A stretch of 64,000 nucleotides of DNA from JAJKIP01 sp037200685 (GCA_037200685.1 JBBCIG010000015.1:62001-126000); one strand, 5' to 3'; counted from the first letter of the stretch, positions 8,534 to 17,285 are shown. The notes: a model not told the origin generated them from the sequence alone. Numbers and translations are program-made.

Positions 8534-8905
8534 GGCGGCAATCACTACCAGGCATACGATCAACAATAAGCTGTACCATGTATTGCTGCCGTAGTATCCC
8601 AGCGTATAGGTATTGCTCATAGCGAAAATCAGCATCCACAATATTATTTCGATAATGAAAAGAAGCGTAATCAATGGTATAAAATAACCCAGCGCTAATA
8701 ACACGCCGCCTGTGATTTCAAATAAAGCAAATACCCACCTGAAAAAAGAACCGAGTACAGTGTCGATGTTATTTCCAAAGCCAATATAACCGCCACCGGT
8801 ATTATAACGTAACTGCGCTACGCCATCCAAAACGAATATGATGGCAATTACCATCCGTAAAAGCGTTAATGATTGTTTAGAGTTAATAAAAGGAAAGCCT
8901 TTCAT
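8519..8905 (-). CDS. DoxX family membrane protein
   Basis: 128 residues with four predicted membrane spans and the DoxX pattern (LRMVIAIIFVLDGVAQL at the start, FALFEITGGVLLALGYFIPL in the middle). It is convergent with trpF, the two 3' ends overlapping by 15 bp, and its start overlaps the end of the upstream reductase by 4 bp, so the two minus-strand genes form a translationally coupled pair. DoxX-type proteins are inner-membrane components linked to redox or quinone biology; the function here is not known. Confidence 0.85.
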   Translation of the reverse strand: MKGFPFINSKQSLTLLRMVIAIIFVLDGVAQLRYNTGGGYIGFGNNIDTVLGSFFRWVFALFEITGGVLLALGYFIPLITLLFIIEIILWMLIFAMSNTYTLGYYGSNTWYSLLLIVCLVVIAASKRK

Positions 8906-9921
8906 ACTACTTTATTTATTTTCTTTTGCAGGATGGAAGCTATAATTTTTTCCGCATGCTCCCTCGAGTTTTCAATAAAAAGACGGTGCGTATTCATGCC
9001 GCCGCAGATCACACCGGCAAGATAAATTCCTTTTACATTGGTTTCGTAGGTTTCTTCATTTATAAAGGGTTTCAGCACTTCATCATCTGATAACTCAATA
9101 TTCATCTTGCGGAGAAAATCCAGGTTGGGTTTGTAACCAGTCATCGCCAGCACCCAATCATTTTCGATGGTAACGACACCATCCGGTGTTTGGATAACCA
9201 CTTCTTTTTCCCGTATTTCTTTTATGGTTGAATTAAAATAGGCTTTAATGGAATTTTCTTTGATGCGGTTTTCAATATCCGGCTTCACCCAATATTTTAC
9301 CCGCTTGCCGATTTCCGGGCCACGGACTACCATGGTTACTTCAGCTCCTTTGCGCCATGTTTCCAATGCAGCATCCACGGCGGAATTGCTGGAGCCGGTT
9401 ACGATCACTTTTTGAAAAGCGTAATAATGCGGATCATCATAATAATGTTTCACTTTTGGAAGGTCTTCACCCGGTACATTTAATAAATAAGGAATATCAT
9501 AAAAGCCGGTAGCGATGATGATGTACGAAGCAGTATATTTTCCCTTGCTGGTAATCACATCAAACAAAGTTCCAGGTTCCAGGTTGCCGGTAACAGGCAA
9601 CCTGGAACTGATGCTTATTGCTTCTTCAAACAATTTCACATTTAAATGATAATCCTTTGCCACCCTACGATAATATTCCAAGGCCTCTGGCCTTGTCGGT
9701 TTGGGGTTATTGGAAACAAAAGGCACCGCACCGATCTCCAATCTTTCCGATGTGGAAAAAAAATGCATATTGACCGGGTAGTTATAAATTGAATTAACAA
9801 GGCACCCTTTTTCTAAAATAAGATAATCGATCCCGGCCTTTTTTACTTCGATAGCGCAGGCAAGGCCAATTGGGCCGCCGCCAATAATAATAACAGGATA
9901 ATGTGGAAAAGACATCAGCAA
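8902..9921 (-). CDS. ypdA: YpdA-family FAD-dependent disulfide reductase
   Basis: 339 residues with an N-terminal FAD-binding Rossmann motif (VIIIGGGPIGLACAIE), a central NADPH-binding motif (VIVTGSSNSAVDAALE), and a C-terminal GIYLAGVICGG FAD-contact segment. There is no thioredoxin-reductase CxxC pair, which with KGCLVNSIYNYPVNMHFFSTSE is the signature of YpdA/Bdr, the NADPH-dependent bacillithiol disulfide reductase. The start may be the second Met (9915). It overlaps DoxX by 4 bp. Bacteroidota commonly use bacillithiol, so the assignment fits. Confidence 0.85.
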   Translation of the reverse strand: MLMSFPHYPVIIIGGGPIGLACAIEVKKAGIDYLILEKGCLVNSIYNYPVNMHFFSTSERLEIGAVPFVSNNPKPTRPEALEYYRRVAKDYHLNVKLFEEAISISSRLPVTGNLEPGTLFDVITSKGKYTASYIIIATGFYDIPYLLNVPGEDLPKVKHYYDDPHYYAFQKVIVTGSSNSAVDAALETWRKGAEVTMVVRGPEIGKRVKYWVKPDIENRIKENSIKAYFNSTIKEIREKEVVIQTPDGVVTIENDWVLAMTGYKPNLDFLRKMNIELSDDEVLKPFINEETYETNVKGIYLAGVICGGMNTHRLFIENSREHAEKIIASILQKKINKVV

Positions 9922-10004
9922 ATATAAGTCTACTTAAAATTGAGTATTTGCATGCGTGGGGGAAATCTCTTAATTTGGTGATTAATAAAAAAACCCTGCA
10001 GTTT

Positions 10005-10460
10005 ATGAAGCGAATACTTATCGTTTTTCTTTCCATTAGTCTCCTGACAGCGTGTAATAACAGTCCGTTGGTAAAAAAAGATAAAACAGAAAAAGAGGAC
10101 AGGGACAAGGGAGATGAAGACGAGGATGATGATGGTGATTACAAGAAAAAGAAGAAGTATGAAGAAGATGAAGATGAGGATTACACCAAAAAGAAAAAAC
10201 ATGAAGAGGATGAGGATGACGACAAGGACAATGGTGGCTGGACAATCGCAACAAGAGAAAAATATATTGATGAATGTGCGGGTGCAGCTATGAAAAAGAT
10301 ATCCCGTTCGCAGGCACAATCTTATTGTGAATGTATGCAAGAGAAAATTGAAAAAAAATATGAAATGACCTTGGCTGAAGCAAATAATGCTACAACTATG
10401 CAGGAAAAATTGGAAGAACCAGCGGTTAAAGCAGATGTCGTAAAATGCAGGGATAATTAA
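10005..10460 (+). CDS. Charged low-complexity lipoprotein, copy 1
   Basis: 151 residues from ATG 10005. The lipoprotein signal is LIVFLSISLLTAC. It is followed by about 60 residues made almost only of Lys, Glu and Asp (alternating DEDEDD blocks and KKKKY/KKKKH blocks) and a C-terminal helical domain with three Cys (ECAG, YCECMQEKIEKKYE). Function unknown; the charged linker could bind metal ions or stand off the outer membrane. It is a tandem paralogue of the gene at 10643, with clear nucleotide identity through the leader and first half. The frame is open upstream to 9903, but that part overlaps the ypdA start. Confidence 0.75.
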   Translation: MKRILIVFLSISLLTACNNSPLVKKDKTEKEDRDKGDEDEDDDGDYKKKKKYEEDEDEDYTKKKKHEEDEDDDKDNGGWTIATREKYIDECAGAAMKKISRSQAQSYCECMQEKIEKKYEMTLAEANNATTMQEKLEEPAVKADVVKCRDN

Positions 10461-10489
10461 TTTCAGAGGTTTATATCCACCTCTGCGCA

Positions 10490-10497
10490 TATTTTTG
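10490..10497 (+). promoter_or_regulatory. Promoter -7 element (TATTTTTG) candidate
   Basis: TATTTTTG matches the Bacteroidota -7 consensus TAnnTTTG and sits in GCATATTTTTGCACC, closely like the element before pdhB at 11175. It would serve the second charged lipoprotein, 146 bp downstream. Confidence 0.35.
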
Positions 10498-10642
10498 CAC
10501 CCAAAAGTTGATATACTAAATAATATTGTAAAATCAATCGCAATTACAAAGACCGATCTTAACACCAGAAGCGCAGGCAAAGATTGAAGATTGTAAGAGC
10601 GGTTGGTAAAATAATTAGTCAATAATAAAAAACCCCATAGTT

Positions 10643-11083
10643 ATGAAACGAATATTTATTGTTCTTCTTTCCATTAGTCTGCTGACGGCTTGCAATAACA
10701 ATCCGTTGGTTAAAAAAGATAAAACCGAAAAAGAGGACAGGGACAAGGAAGATGAAGACGAGGATGATGATTACAAGAAAAAAAAGAAATATGACGATGA
10801 CGAAGATGATGAGGATTATAAGAAAAAGAAAAAAATTGAGGACGATGATGACGACGACCGCAGCAAATGGTCTGCTGCAGATGAACAAGCATTTCTCAGC
10901 ACCTGTTTAACGAATGCAAGAAATGCCGGGGCTGACGAGCAAACTTCACAAAACCATTGTAATTGCATCCTGGAAAAGATAGAGAAGAAATATAGCGACC
11001 TTGATGAGGCAAACCGGAAAGCGACTAAACCGGAACTTGATGCTATAGAACAAAAATGCTTAAAGGAAGCAAAATCCGAATAA
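10643..11083 (+). CDS. Charged low-complexity lipoprotein, copy 2
   Basis: 146 residues with lipobox LLTAC, then a Lys/Asp/Glu block (about residues 25-75) and a C-terminal domain with Cys residues in CLTNAR, HCNCILEKIEKKYS and QKCLKE. Copies 1 and 2 share the leader, the VKKDKTEKEDRDK stretch and the CNC/CEC...EKIEKKY motif, but the charged block differs in length, as expected from slippage of simple repeats. Even the 15 bp upstream (AATAAAAAACCCC) is shared, which indicates duplication of a whole gene unit. A strong hairpin terminator follows. Confidence 0.75.
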   Translation: MKRIFIVLLSISLLTACNNNPLVKKDKTEKEDRDKEDEDEDDDYKKKKKYDDDEDDEDYKKKKKIEDDDDDDRSKWSAADEQAFLSTCLTNARNAGADEQTSQNHCNCILEKIEKKYSDLDEANRKATKPELDAIEQKCLKEAKSE

Positions 11084-11116
11084 TCAATACTGATAGCGAT
11101 TTCTAAAAATTGCATA

Positions 11117-11147
11117 GAAAAACCCGGACATCAAATCCGGGTTTTTC
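11117..11147 (+). terminator. Rho-independent terminator
   Basis: Hairpin AAAAACCCGGA / TCCGGGTTTTT around a short CATCAAA loop, followed by T-rich sequence. It ends the charged-lipoprotein unit before pdhB. Confidence 0.85.
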
Positions 11148-11174
11148 ATTTTAGGTTTTATCCACCTTCTCGCT

Positions 11175-11182
11175 TATTTTTG
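11175..11182 (+). promoter_or_regulatory. pdhB: Promoter -7 element (TATTTTTG) before pdhB
   Basis: TATTTTTG followed by CGCACC, 25 bp before the ATG at 11207. It matches the Bacteroidota -7 consensus TAnnTTTG. Confidence 0.5.
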
Positions 11183-11206
11183 CGCACCAAAAAAGCTGGT
11201 AACAAC

Positions 11207-12196
11207 ATGGCAAGATCAATCGCATTTCGTGAAGCCCTTCGTGAAGCATTGAACGAGGAAATGAGAAGAGATGAAAGGGTTTTTTTAATGGGAGAAGAAG
11301 TAGCGGAATACAATGGCGCTTACAAAGTGAGCCAGGGTATGCTTGCTGAATTCGGCGCCAAGCGTGTTATCGATACGCCTATTTCTGAATTAGGTTTTGC
11401 CGGTGTGGCCGTTGGTGCGGCGCAAAAAGGCCTTCGCCCCGTGGTGGAGTTCATGACATGGAACTTCGCTGTTTTAGCTTTAGATCAAATTCTCAATACA
11501 GCTTCTAAAATGCTGGCAATGAGTGGCGGACAAATTTCCTGTCCCATTGTTTTTAGAGGCCCCGGCGGTTCAGCCGGCCAGCTTGGCGCCCAGCACTCCA
11601 CAGCCTTTGAAGCATTGTATGCAAATATTCCCGGCCTTAAAGTTATTTCGCCCAGCAATGGTTATGATGCCAAAGGTTTACTGAAACAGGCCATCCGGTA
11701 TGAAGAAGATCCCATCATGTTCATGGAAAGTGAAGTGATGTATGGCGATAAAAGCGATGTGCCCGACGAAGAATATTATATTGAAATCGGCAAGGCAGAT
11801 GTAAAAAAACAAGGCCGCGATGTCACCATCGTTTCTTTTAATAAAATGATGAAAGTGGCATTAGGCGCCGCCGCCGAACTGGAAAAAGAAAATATCAGCG
11901 CCGAAGTGATTGACCTTCGCAGCATCCGCCCGCTGGATTTGAATACCATACTTGAAAGCGTAAAGAAAACCAACCGCCTCGTCATCGTGGAAGAGCAATG
12001 GCCATTCGCCTCTGTATCTTCGGAAATCGCTTACCAGGTGCAGAAAGAAGGTTTTGATTATCTCGATGCGCCCATTCGCCGCATCACCGCCGCAGATGCG
12101 CCCCTGCATTATGCGCCCAATCTTGTCGCCGCCGCGTTGCCCGATGTTCCCCGCACCGTGAAGCTGGTAAAAGAAGTGATGTACATGAAGAAATAA
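11207..12196 (+). CDS. pdhB: Pyruvate dehydrogenase E1 component, beta subunit
   Basis: 330 residues from ATG 11207 (MARSIAFREALREALNEEM). It has the transketolase pyrimidine-binding domain (FLMGEEVAEYNGAYKVSQGM, with the conserved Glu that contacts thiamine diphosphate; PISELGFAGVAVGAA; EFMTWNF) and the C-terminal transketolase domain (VIDLRSIRPLDLNTI, VIVEEQWPFASV, PNLVAAALPDVPRTVKLVKEVMY). The E1 alpha and E2 genes are not adjacent. Alpha and beta genes are often separate in Chitinophagaceae. The product decarboxylates pyruvate in the cytoplasmic complex. Confidence 0.93.
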   Translation: MARSIAFREALREALNEEMRRDERVFLMGEEVAEYNGAYKVSQGMLAEFGAKRVIDTPISELGFAGVAVGAAQKGLRPVVEFMTWNFAVLALDQILNTASKMLAMSGGQISCPIVFRGPGGSAGQLGAQHSTAFEALYANIPGLKVISPSNGYDAKGLLKQAIRYEEDPIMFMESEVMYGDKSDVPDEEYYIEIGKADVKKQGRDVTIVSFNKMMKVALGAAAELEKENISAEVIDLRSIRPLDLNTILESVKKTNRLVIVEEQWPFASVSSEIAYQVQKEGFDYLDAPIRRITAADAPLHYAPNLVAAALPDVPRTVKLVKEVMYMKK

Positions 12197-12237
12197 TTAA
12201 GCTGCGTTAATTTTTATCCGCAGGATGTTGTGCATTA

Positions 12238-12311
12238 GCCCGGCTGCATTACTACTATCATCTTCGTTGCGTCGCACTCTTGTACTGCATGAATTCTATT
12301 CAGCATTTTCG
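12238..12311 (-). repeat. Composite intergenic repeat, partial copy
   Basis: CCCGGCTGCATTACTAC through TTCGTTGCGTCGCACTC to TCTATTCAGCATTTTC is the reverse complement of the 3' module of the repeat. Confidence 0.8.
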
Positions 12312-12689
12312 AAGAATCCTTAAAAAATAAATTCTTTCTGAATTACAGACCCCCCTCGTACCTCGGGGTGACAAGGAAAAGGCTGACTGATACTACTTTC
12401 ATTTAAATAATATTCCCAATAAAAGTTCCTTTTCCTTGTCATAGTTTATCCCGCTTGCGGGAGCGAGGAACGAGCCATCTAACATTAATAAAGCAGAATA
12501 ATTTTTTTAGTAGGGTGCAGCGTTTTGGCCCGGTAAATGCATCTATAGGGTGGTTTTTCATAGGATATTGGATTTTTAAACGAGGCTGGATTTCTATCCG
12601 GCCTCTATTTTTTTGCCCTATCGGAAAAATACCTGCAAAATATCCGGCTTACTGCAGAAGTCATGAACAAATAATGATAGAAACTTCGT

Positions 12690-12866
12690 AATTGCTGAAT
12701 AATGGACAGAACGTACGGCAGGACACCGGAACTCTGTTCCGGTACTCATTATTATTTTTGCCGGAACAGAGTTCCGGCCTCCAATGCTGAGTAATGAACA
12801 GGAAGATGAACGGAGCGTCGCAACGAAGATGATCGGGGAACCGCAGTTCGGCTCCTCTCACTACTG
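12690..12866 (+). repeat. Composite intergenic repeat, variant copy with palindromes
   Basis: Carries AATGCTGAGTAATGAACAGG, AAGATGAACGGAGCGTCGC and AACGAAGATGATC followed by the alternative tail GGGGAACCGCAGTTCGGC, shared with the reverse copy at 30862-30950. Two perfect CCGGAAC...GTTCCGG palindromes are embedded. Confidence 0.75.
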
Positions 12867-12944
12867 GTTACATAAATCTCTTTTTCTTCTTTTCTCTTTA
12901 ATCTCTTAGCTCAAACTCAATTAATAAGGATGGATGTTTTCATT

Positions 12945-12952
12945 TAATTTTG
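12945..12952 (+). promoter_or_regulatory. Promoter -7 element (TAATTTTG) before response regulator
   Basis: TAATTTTG followed by CGCC, 17 bp before the ATG at 12969; fits TAnnTTTG. Confidence 0.45.
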
Positions 12953-12968
12953 CGCCAAATCTTTTTGA

Positions 12969-14129
12969 ATGCCTGATATATTGATTATTGATGATGAGAA
13001 AGCGATCCGTAAAACGTTAAGCGAAATATTGTCGTTTGAAGGGTATAAGATTTTTGAAGCCGTGGATGGGGAAGAAGGATTGAAAGTATTTAAAGAAAAA
13101 TCTTTTGACGTTGTTTTATGCGATATAAAAATGCCGAAGCTTGATGGCATTGAATTCCTGCAAAAGGCCGGCGAAATCAACCCGGACGTTCCTATCATTA
13201 TGATCTCCGGTCATGGTAATATAGAAACAGCGGTGGAAGCCGTAAAAAAAGGCGCTTACGATTATATTTCCAAACCGCCCGACCTGAACCGCCTGCTGAT
13301 CACCATCCGCAATGCGATGGATAAGAGCAGCCTGGTGACGGAAACAAAAGTGCTGAAAAGAAAAGTGAGCCGTGTGCAGGAAATGATTGGCGGATCTGCT
13401 CCGATACAAAAGATAAAAGACACGATTGAAAAAGTAGCGCCTACAGAAGCAAGAATACTCATTACAGGCGATAACGGCGTGGGTAAAGAACTAGTAGCAC
13501 GTTGGGTGCATGAAAAAAGCAACCGTGTTACGGGGCCATTGGTTGAAGTAAACTGCGCAGCAATTCCAACCGAGTTGATCGAAAGTGAATTATTTGGTCA
13601 TGAAAAAGGGTCGTTCACTTCTGCGATCAAACAACGTATTGGCAAATTTGAGCAGGCGAGCGGTGGCACTTTATTTTTAGATGAGATTGGCGATATGAGC
13701 CTGAATGCGCAGGCAAAAGTGCTGCGTGCCTTACAGGAAGGAAAGATAACAAGGGTAGGCGCTGATAAAGATATTAATGTGGATGTACGTGTGATCGCTG
13801 CTACGAATAAAGACCTTTTGAAAGAAGTGGATGAAAAGAATTTTCGTCTCGATTTATATCACCGTATCAGCGTTATTCTTATTCATGTTCCTTCGCTGAA
13901 TGAAAGAAGGGATGATATCCCGATGCTGGTGGAGCAGTTCCTCGATGATATTTGCTCCGATTATGGTATTGCAAGAAAAACTATTGATGAAGATGCCATC
14001 AAGCTGTTGCAGGAATATGACTGGACGGGTAATATACGTGAGCTTAGAAACGTGGTGGAAAGGCTGGTGATACTTTCAGCCAAAACAATTACTACGGAGG
14101 ATGTGAAGAGTTATGTGATGCCGAGATAA
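12969..14129 (+). CDS. NtrC-type response regulator with AAA+ domain, atypical (no HTH)
   Basis: 386 residues. The receiver domain (1-120) has IDDE, phosphoacceptor Asp near 53 in VLCDIKMPKLDG, and Lys in YDYISKPPD. The AAA+ sigma-54 activation domain (about 140-375) has Walker A GDNGVGKEL, Walker B GGTLFLDEIGDM and ATNKDL sensor motifs. Two departures from canonical activators are seen. The sigma-54-contact loop normally reading GAFTGA is GSFTSA, and the chain stops right after the AAA+ lid (NIRELRNVVERL...YVMPR) with no Fis-type helix-turn-helix. It may act without binding a fixed enhancer, or on another target. No sensor kinase is adjacent. Confidence 0.85.
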   Translation: MPDILIIDDEKAIRKTLSEILSFEGYKIFEAVDGEEGLKVFKEKSFDVVLCDIKMPKLDGIEFLQKAGEINPDVPIIMISGHGNIETAVEAVKKGAYDYISKPPDLNRLLITIRNAMDKSSLVTETKVLKRKVSRVQEMIGGSAPIQKIKDTIEKVAPTEARILITGDNGVGKELVARWVHEKSNRVTGPLVEVNCAAIPTELIESELFGHEKGSFTSAIKQRIGKFEQASGGTLFLDEIGDMSLNAQAKVLRALQEGKITRVGADKDINVDVRVIAATNKDLLKEVDEKNFRLDLYHRISVILIHVPSLNERRDDIPMLVEQFLDDICSDYGIARKTIDEDAIKLLQEYDWTGNIRELRNVVERLVILSAKTITTEDVKSYVMPR

Positions 14130-14243
14130 GAAGTATAAGAAACAAGGTGCAAGCCGTTTGTCCTCTTTAGCAAAACTTTGAGGGGTATAATTTTGATAAA
14201 CAGAATATTAGAATATTTTTGATCTCAATTTAAAATCAGGCTC

Positions 14244-15779
14244 ATGCCTTTACAACATTTACTTGTCATTTATCTTGTCGGCACTTTACTTGTTTTCCTG
14301 CCGTCGTTTGGCTTTGCTAAACTTTTTCCAAAAGCAGGCCATGAAGCGTGGAAAGCTTATGTACCTTTTTACAATACATGGATCATCCAGGAAATTACCT
14401 CAACGGCCGAAGCATTGGGTGTTCTGGCAATTTATCCCTGTGGTGGGTTGGTTTATTTCACCCGGTATTTTTATTGAGTTTGCAAAAGTGTTTGGCAAAT
14501 TTTCTTTGCGGTCACATACTATGGCGGCGTTGTTCGCACCATTTTATTTCCTATGGCTGGCCAGTCAAAAAGATACCAAATTTATAGGCGCTGAAGCGGT
14601 GAGAAAACATAAGAAAAAAGCGTGGAGAGAATGGGTGGATGCCGGCATTTTCGCTGTTGTTGCCGCCACGTTGATCCGCACATTATTTTTGAAGCTTATG
14701 TAATTCCTTCGGGCTCGATGGAAAAAACATTGCTGATAAAAGATTTTCTTTTTGTAAGCAAACTAAGTTACGGGCCAAGGATTCCGAATACACCTTTATC
14801 GGTTCCTTTTGTTCATAATTACCTGCCTGTTACCAATGGCAAATCTTATTCAACGCTTATTAAGTTGCCATATATCCGCTGGTTCGCATCTTCACCAAAA
14901 AGAGGTGATGTAGTGGTATTTAATTTTCCTGCGGGTGATACGGTAATCCATCACCCGGATTTTGAATCCGCAGTGCCATATTATGATATTAAACGAAGAG
15001 CAGAAGCCGGAAGCCCTTCCGATAGAATGATATTGGCTGATCCTGTTAACTATCCTGTTGTAACACATCCGGTAGATAAAACGGATAACTATGTTAAAAG
15101 ATGTGTGGGCGTTGCCGGTGATATGATAGAAATAAAAGATGATGTAGTGTTTATAAATGGGGCGAGGCAGGAACCACCGCCAAATTCACAAATCAGTTAT
15201 TTCGTGACGCTTAACGTTCCTTCTCTTGACCAGGATGTGATGAAGGATGAATATGATCTTGATTTTGATAAGGGCGACTACAACATGACCGGTAAACCGG
15301 GAGAATATAAAATGTTACTGACGATAAAGGCAAAAGATAAGATGACGAAGAATGGGTTGATTAAAACAATCGTTCCTGATAATATCAGCCCTGGTGGAGA
15401 TGTATTTCCTTACGACAGCTTTGCGGTACATAAAAGTTGGACACGAGACAATTTCGGTCCAGTATGGATTCCTAAAAAAGGGGCGCCTATAAAATTAACT
15501 CCGGAGAATTATGCTATTTATCAAAGAGCAATCAGCTTTTATGAAGGCAATGACTTTACGCAACGGGACGGCAAATTCTTCCTGAATGGAAAAGAAATAG
15601 CCGAGTACACATTTAAAATGGATTATTACTGGATGATGGGTGATAACCGCCAGGGATCGCAGGATAGCCGCTATTGGGGGTTTGTTCCGGAAGACAGGAT
15701 CGTGGGTAAGGCATCAATTATCTGGTTTAGCTGGGATGGCGGGCCACGATGGAAAAGATTATTCAGGTTTGTAAAATAA
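14244..15779 (+). CDS. lepB: Signal peptidase I (two frameshifts)
   Basis: A leader peptidase read across three frame segments. Segment 1 starts MPLQHLLVIYLVG and shifts near 14430, where GCAATTTATCCC has one A too many for AFIPVVGWF. Segment 2 runs to about 14690, where ACATTATTTTT lacks one T for RTFIFEAY. Segment 3 carries the catalytic Ser in YVIPSGSMEKTL, the general-base Lys in NYVKRCVGVAGD, and box E in MMGDNRQGSQDSRYWGFV. About 510 residues in total, with the long insert typical of Bacteroidota enzymes and extra N-terminal membrane spans. It cleaves Sec and Tat signal peptides. Essential in most bacteria, so the shifts are probably sequencing errors. Confidence 0.9.
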
Positions 15780-15790
15780 TTTAACTTTAA

Positions 15791-15820
15791 ATGCCCTGTC
15801 CGATCAGGGCATTTTTTCTT
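15791..15820 (+). terminator. Rho-independent terminator after lepB
   Basis: TGCCCTG / CAGGGCA stem around TCCGAT, followed by TTTTTT, 10 bp after the lepB stop. Confidence 0.85.
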
Positions 15821-15832
15821 AACAGAGTTATC

Positions 15833-16324
15833 ATGAAAGAAAACAAATTCGAATTCCACTACGAAGTGTATGATGACCTCAGCCAATTGAATGCGGAGGA
15901 TGCTGACCTGCTGATACAGGCAAGGTCATTCACTAAGTTGGCTTATGCACCTTATTCCCGTTTTCTTGTAGGCGCTGTTGCCAAACTAAGTAATGGTGAA
16001 ACCGTCGCCGGTACAAACCAGGAAAACGCTTCTTACCCGGTTGGTATCTGTGCAGAAAGGGTTTTATTGGGCAACGCCGCTACTTTATATCCGGGCGTCA
16101 GTATTAACACCCTTGCCATCAGTTATGACAGTGAAGATAAAAACGTAAAAAGCGATCACCCGATTTCTCCCTGCGGTATGTGCCGGCAGGCATTGCTGGA
16201 ATATGAAACAAGAACCCTCGAACCGATAAGATTAATATTGGGAGGACAGAGCGGAAAGATTTACATTATAAAAACGGCTAGTCTTTTATTGCCGTTTGCG
16301 TTTACAAATTCTGAATTAGGATAG
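15833..16324 (+). CDS. cdd: Cytidine deaminase
   Basis: 163 residues from ATG 15833. Zinc-dependent deaminase motifs are intact: NQENASYPVGICAERVLLG (zinc Cys and catalytic Glu) and SPCGMCRQALLEYE (two zinc Cys), with AYAPYSRFLVGAV upstream for substrate binding. It converts cytidine and deoxycytidine to uridine forms in pyrimidine salvage. An earlier ATG at 15791 overlaps the lepB terminator hairpin and is unlikely. Confidence 0.93.
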   Translation: MKENKFEFHYEVYDDLSQLNAEDADLLIQARSFTKLAYAPYSRFLVGAVAKLSNGETVAGTNQENASYPVGICAERVLLGNAATLYPGVSINTLAISYDSEDKNVKSDHPISPCGMCRQALLEYETRTLEPIRLILGGQSGKIYIIKTASLLLPFAFTNSELG

Positions 16325-16359
16325 CATAATAAGTCATAAAAGTCAAAGCAATCTATATA

Positions 16360-16446
16360 ATATAAAAAAAGTCAAATAAGTCATATACAAAGCTGCCGCG
16401 TCTGACTTATTTGACCCTTTGTCTCATTTGACTTTTTTGACTTTTT
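16360..16446. terminator. Bidirectional inverted repeat between cdd and ogt
   Basis: AAAAAAGTCAAATAAGTCA pairs with TGACTTATTTGAC, and further GACTTTTTTGACTTTTT follows. A-rich on one side and T-rich on the other, it can terminate both convergent genes. Confidence 0.6.
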
Positions 16447-16458
16447 CGTTTACGCTTA

Positions 16459-16957
16459 CTAGAATAAAGTCTGCACTCCATAAGCCACTTTCAACTCATG
16501 TTCGAGTAACCATTTCTTTCTCCACAATCCACCCATATAGCCGACTAAGTCTTTATTAGAGCCGATCACACGGTGGCAGGGAACAATAATGGCAATATTG
16601 TTTTTTCCATTTGCATTGGCGACAGCCCTTGTAGCTTTCAGGTCGCCTGTTTTCCTGGCGAGATCAAGATAGCTGATGGTTTTTCCGTAGGGTATAGACA
16701 TGAGATGGTTCCATACTCCCTGCTGGAAAGGGAGTGCCCGGTTGGTTAAGCGGTAGTTCAAAAATTCTTCTTTCGCCATGAAAATATTGAATGAGCTGTT
16801 CGATGCATTGAATCACTAAAGAAGGCATATCTTTTTTATTGGCAACAGCTTTTTGTGTTGTATCATGAAAGGTGACTTCATTGATATAATCTTCGGTCCC
16901 GCTGATCTTCAACAAGCCGACAGGCGAGTGATAATATGTAATGTATGTCTCAGCCAA
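16459..16957 (-). CDS. ogt: Methylated-DNA--protein-cysteine methyltransferase (one frameshift)
   Basis: Two overlapping frames form one O6-methylguanine repair protein of about 165 residues. The N-terminal part (TTG start at 16957, ETYITYYHSPVGLLKI) shifts near 16725, where CCCTTTCCAGCAGG has one C too many. The C-terminal part has the helix-turn-helix PYGKTISYLDLARKTG, the Asn hinge RAVANANGKN and the active-site IVPCHRVIG. It transfers the alkyl group to its own Cys. The start overlaps the end of csaA, so the two are probably co-transcribed. Confidence 0.9.
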
Positions 16958-17285
16958 TTTTCAATCCGTTTGATACCGGTTTACCCGGTTGTAATAAAAG
17001 TACGTCTTTGTTGTCATCATAAACACCGAGCACCAGGCATTCACTAATAAAATCGGCAATTTGTTTTGGTGGAAAATTGACAACAGCAATTACCTGGCGG
17101 TTTATTAATTCTTCTTTTTGATAATGAACCGTGATTTGGGCGGAAGATTTTTTAATACCGATCTCGTTTCCAAAATCAATTGTTAACTGGTAAGCGGGTT
17201 TCCTGGCTTTGGGGAAAATCGTTTACTTCGGTAATAGTGCCTGTTCTTATATCAATTTTTTCAAATCAGCCCAGGTGATAGTCAT
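16950..17285 (-). CDS. csaA: CsaA-like tRNA-binding-domain protein (two frameshifts)
   Basis: Reading the minus strand from ATG 17285 gives MTITWAD, then one missing T (GATTTGAAAAAATTG instead of GATTTTGAAAAAATTG) and one extra C in a CCCC run. Allowing for both, the product reads IDIRTGTITEVNDFPKARKP, AYQLTIDFGNEIGIKKSSAQ, NRQVIAVVNFPPKQIADFIS, ECLVLGVYDD and ends KPVSNGLKIG, about 111 residues. This is the small OB-fold tRNA-binding family containing CsaA, a proposed secretion chaperone. It is too fragmented to show as a long open frame. It overlaps the ogt start by 8 bp. Confidence 0.85.

Larger units (their letters stand above)
12197..12944. other. 750-bp gene-free interval with repeats
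   Basis: No credible coding frame. It holds a reverse-oriented repeat copy (12238-12311), a pair of hairpins built on CCGGAACTCTGTTCCGG and GCCGGAACAGAGTTCCGGC (12724-12781), a forward repeat copy (12782-12866), and a purine/pyrimidine-biased stretch TTCTTCTTTTCTCTTTAATC (12886-12911) that resembles the inverted repeat arms at 20654 and 20784. Confidence 0.7.

Noticed and set aside
10559..10609. Annotating the third charged-lipoprotein remnant as a feature
   Set aside because: Only 16 codons resemble the family and an in-frame stop lies just upstream, so the support is too weak for a feature; it is mentioned as a side remark only.
9930..10622. Long hydrophobic antisense frame opposite the charged lipoprotein
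   Set aside because: Its Phe/Leu/Ile-rich sequence is the mirror image of the GAA/GAT/AAG repeats on the plus strand, so it is a by-product of the low-complexity coding region.
12455..12691. 78-residue open frame in the 12.2-12.9 kb gap
   Set aside because: Composition is unlike neighbouring proteins, it starts inside repeat-like sequence, and it shows no signal peptide, domain or promoter.
14420..14700. Programmed ribosomal frameshifting in lepB and other genes
   Set aside because: Shifts go both ways, lie at many different short homopolymers, and no slippery heptamer plus pseudoknot pattern is shared. Sequencing error explains them better.
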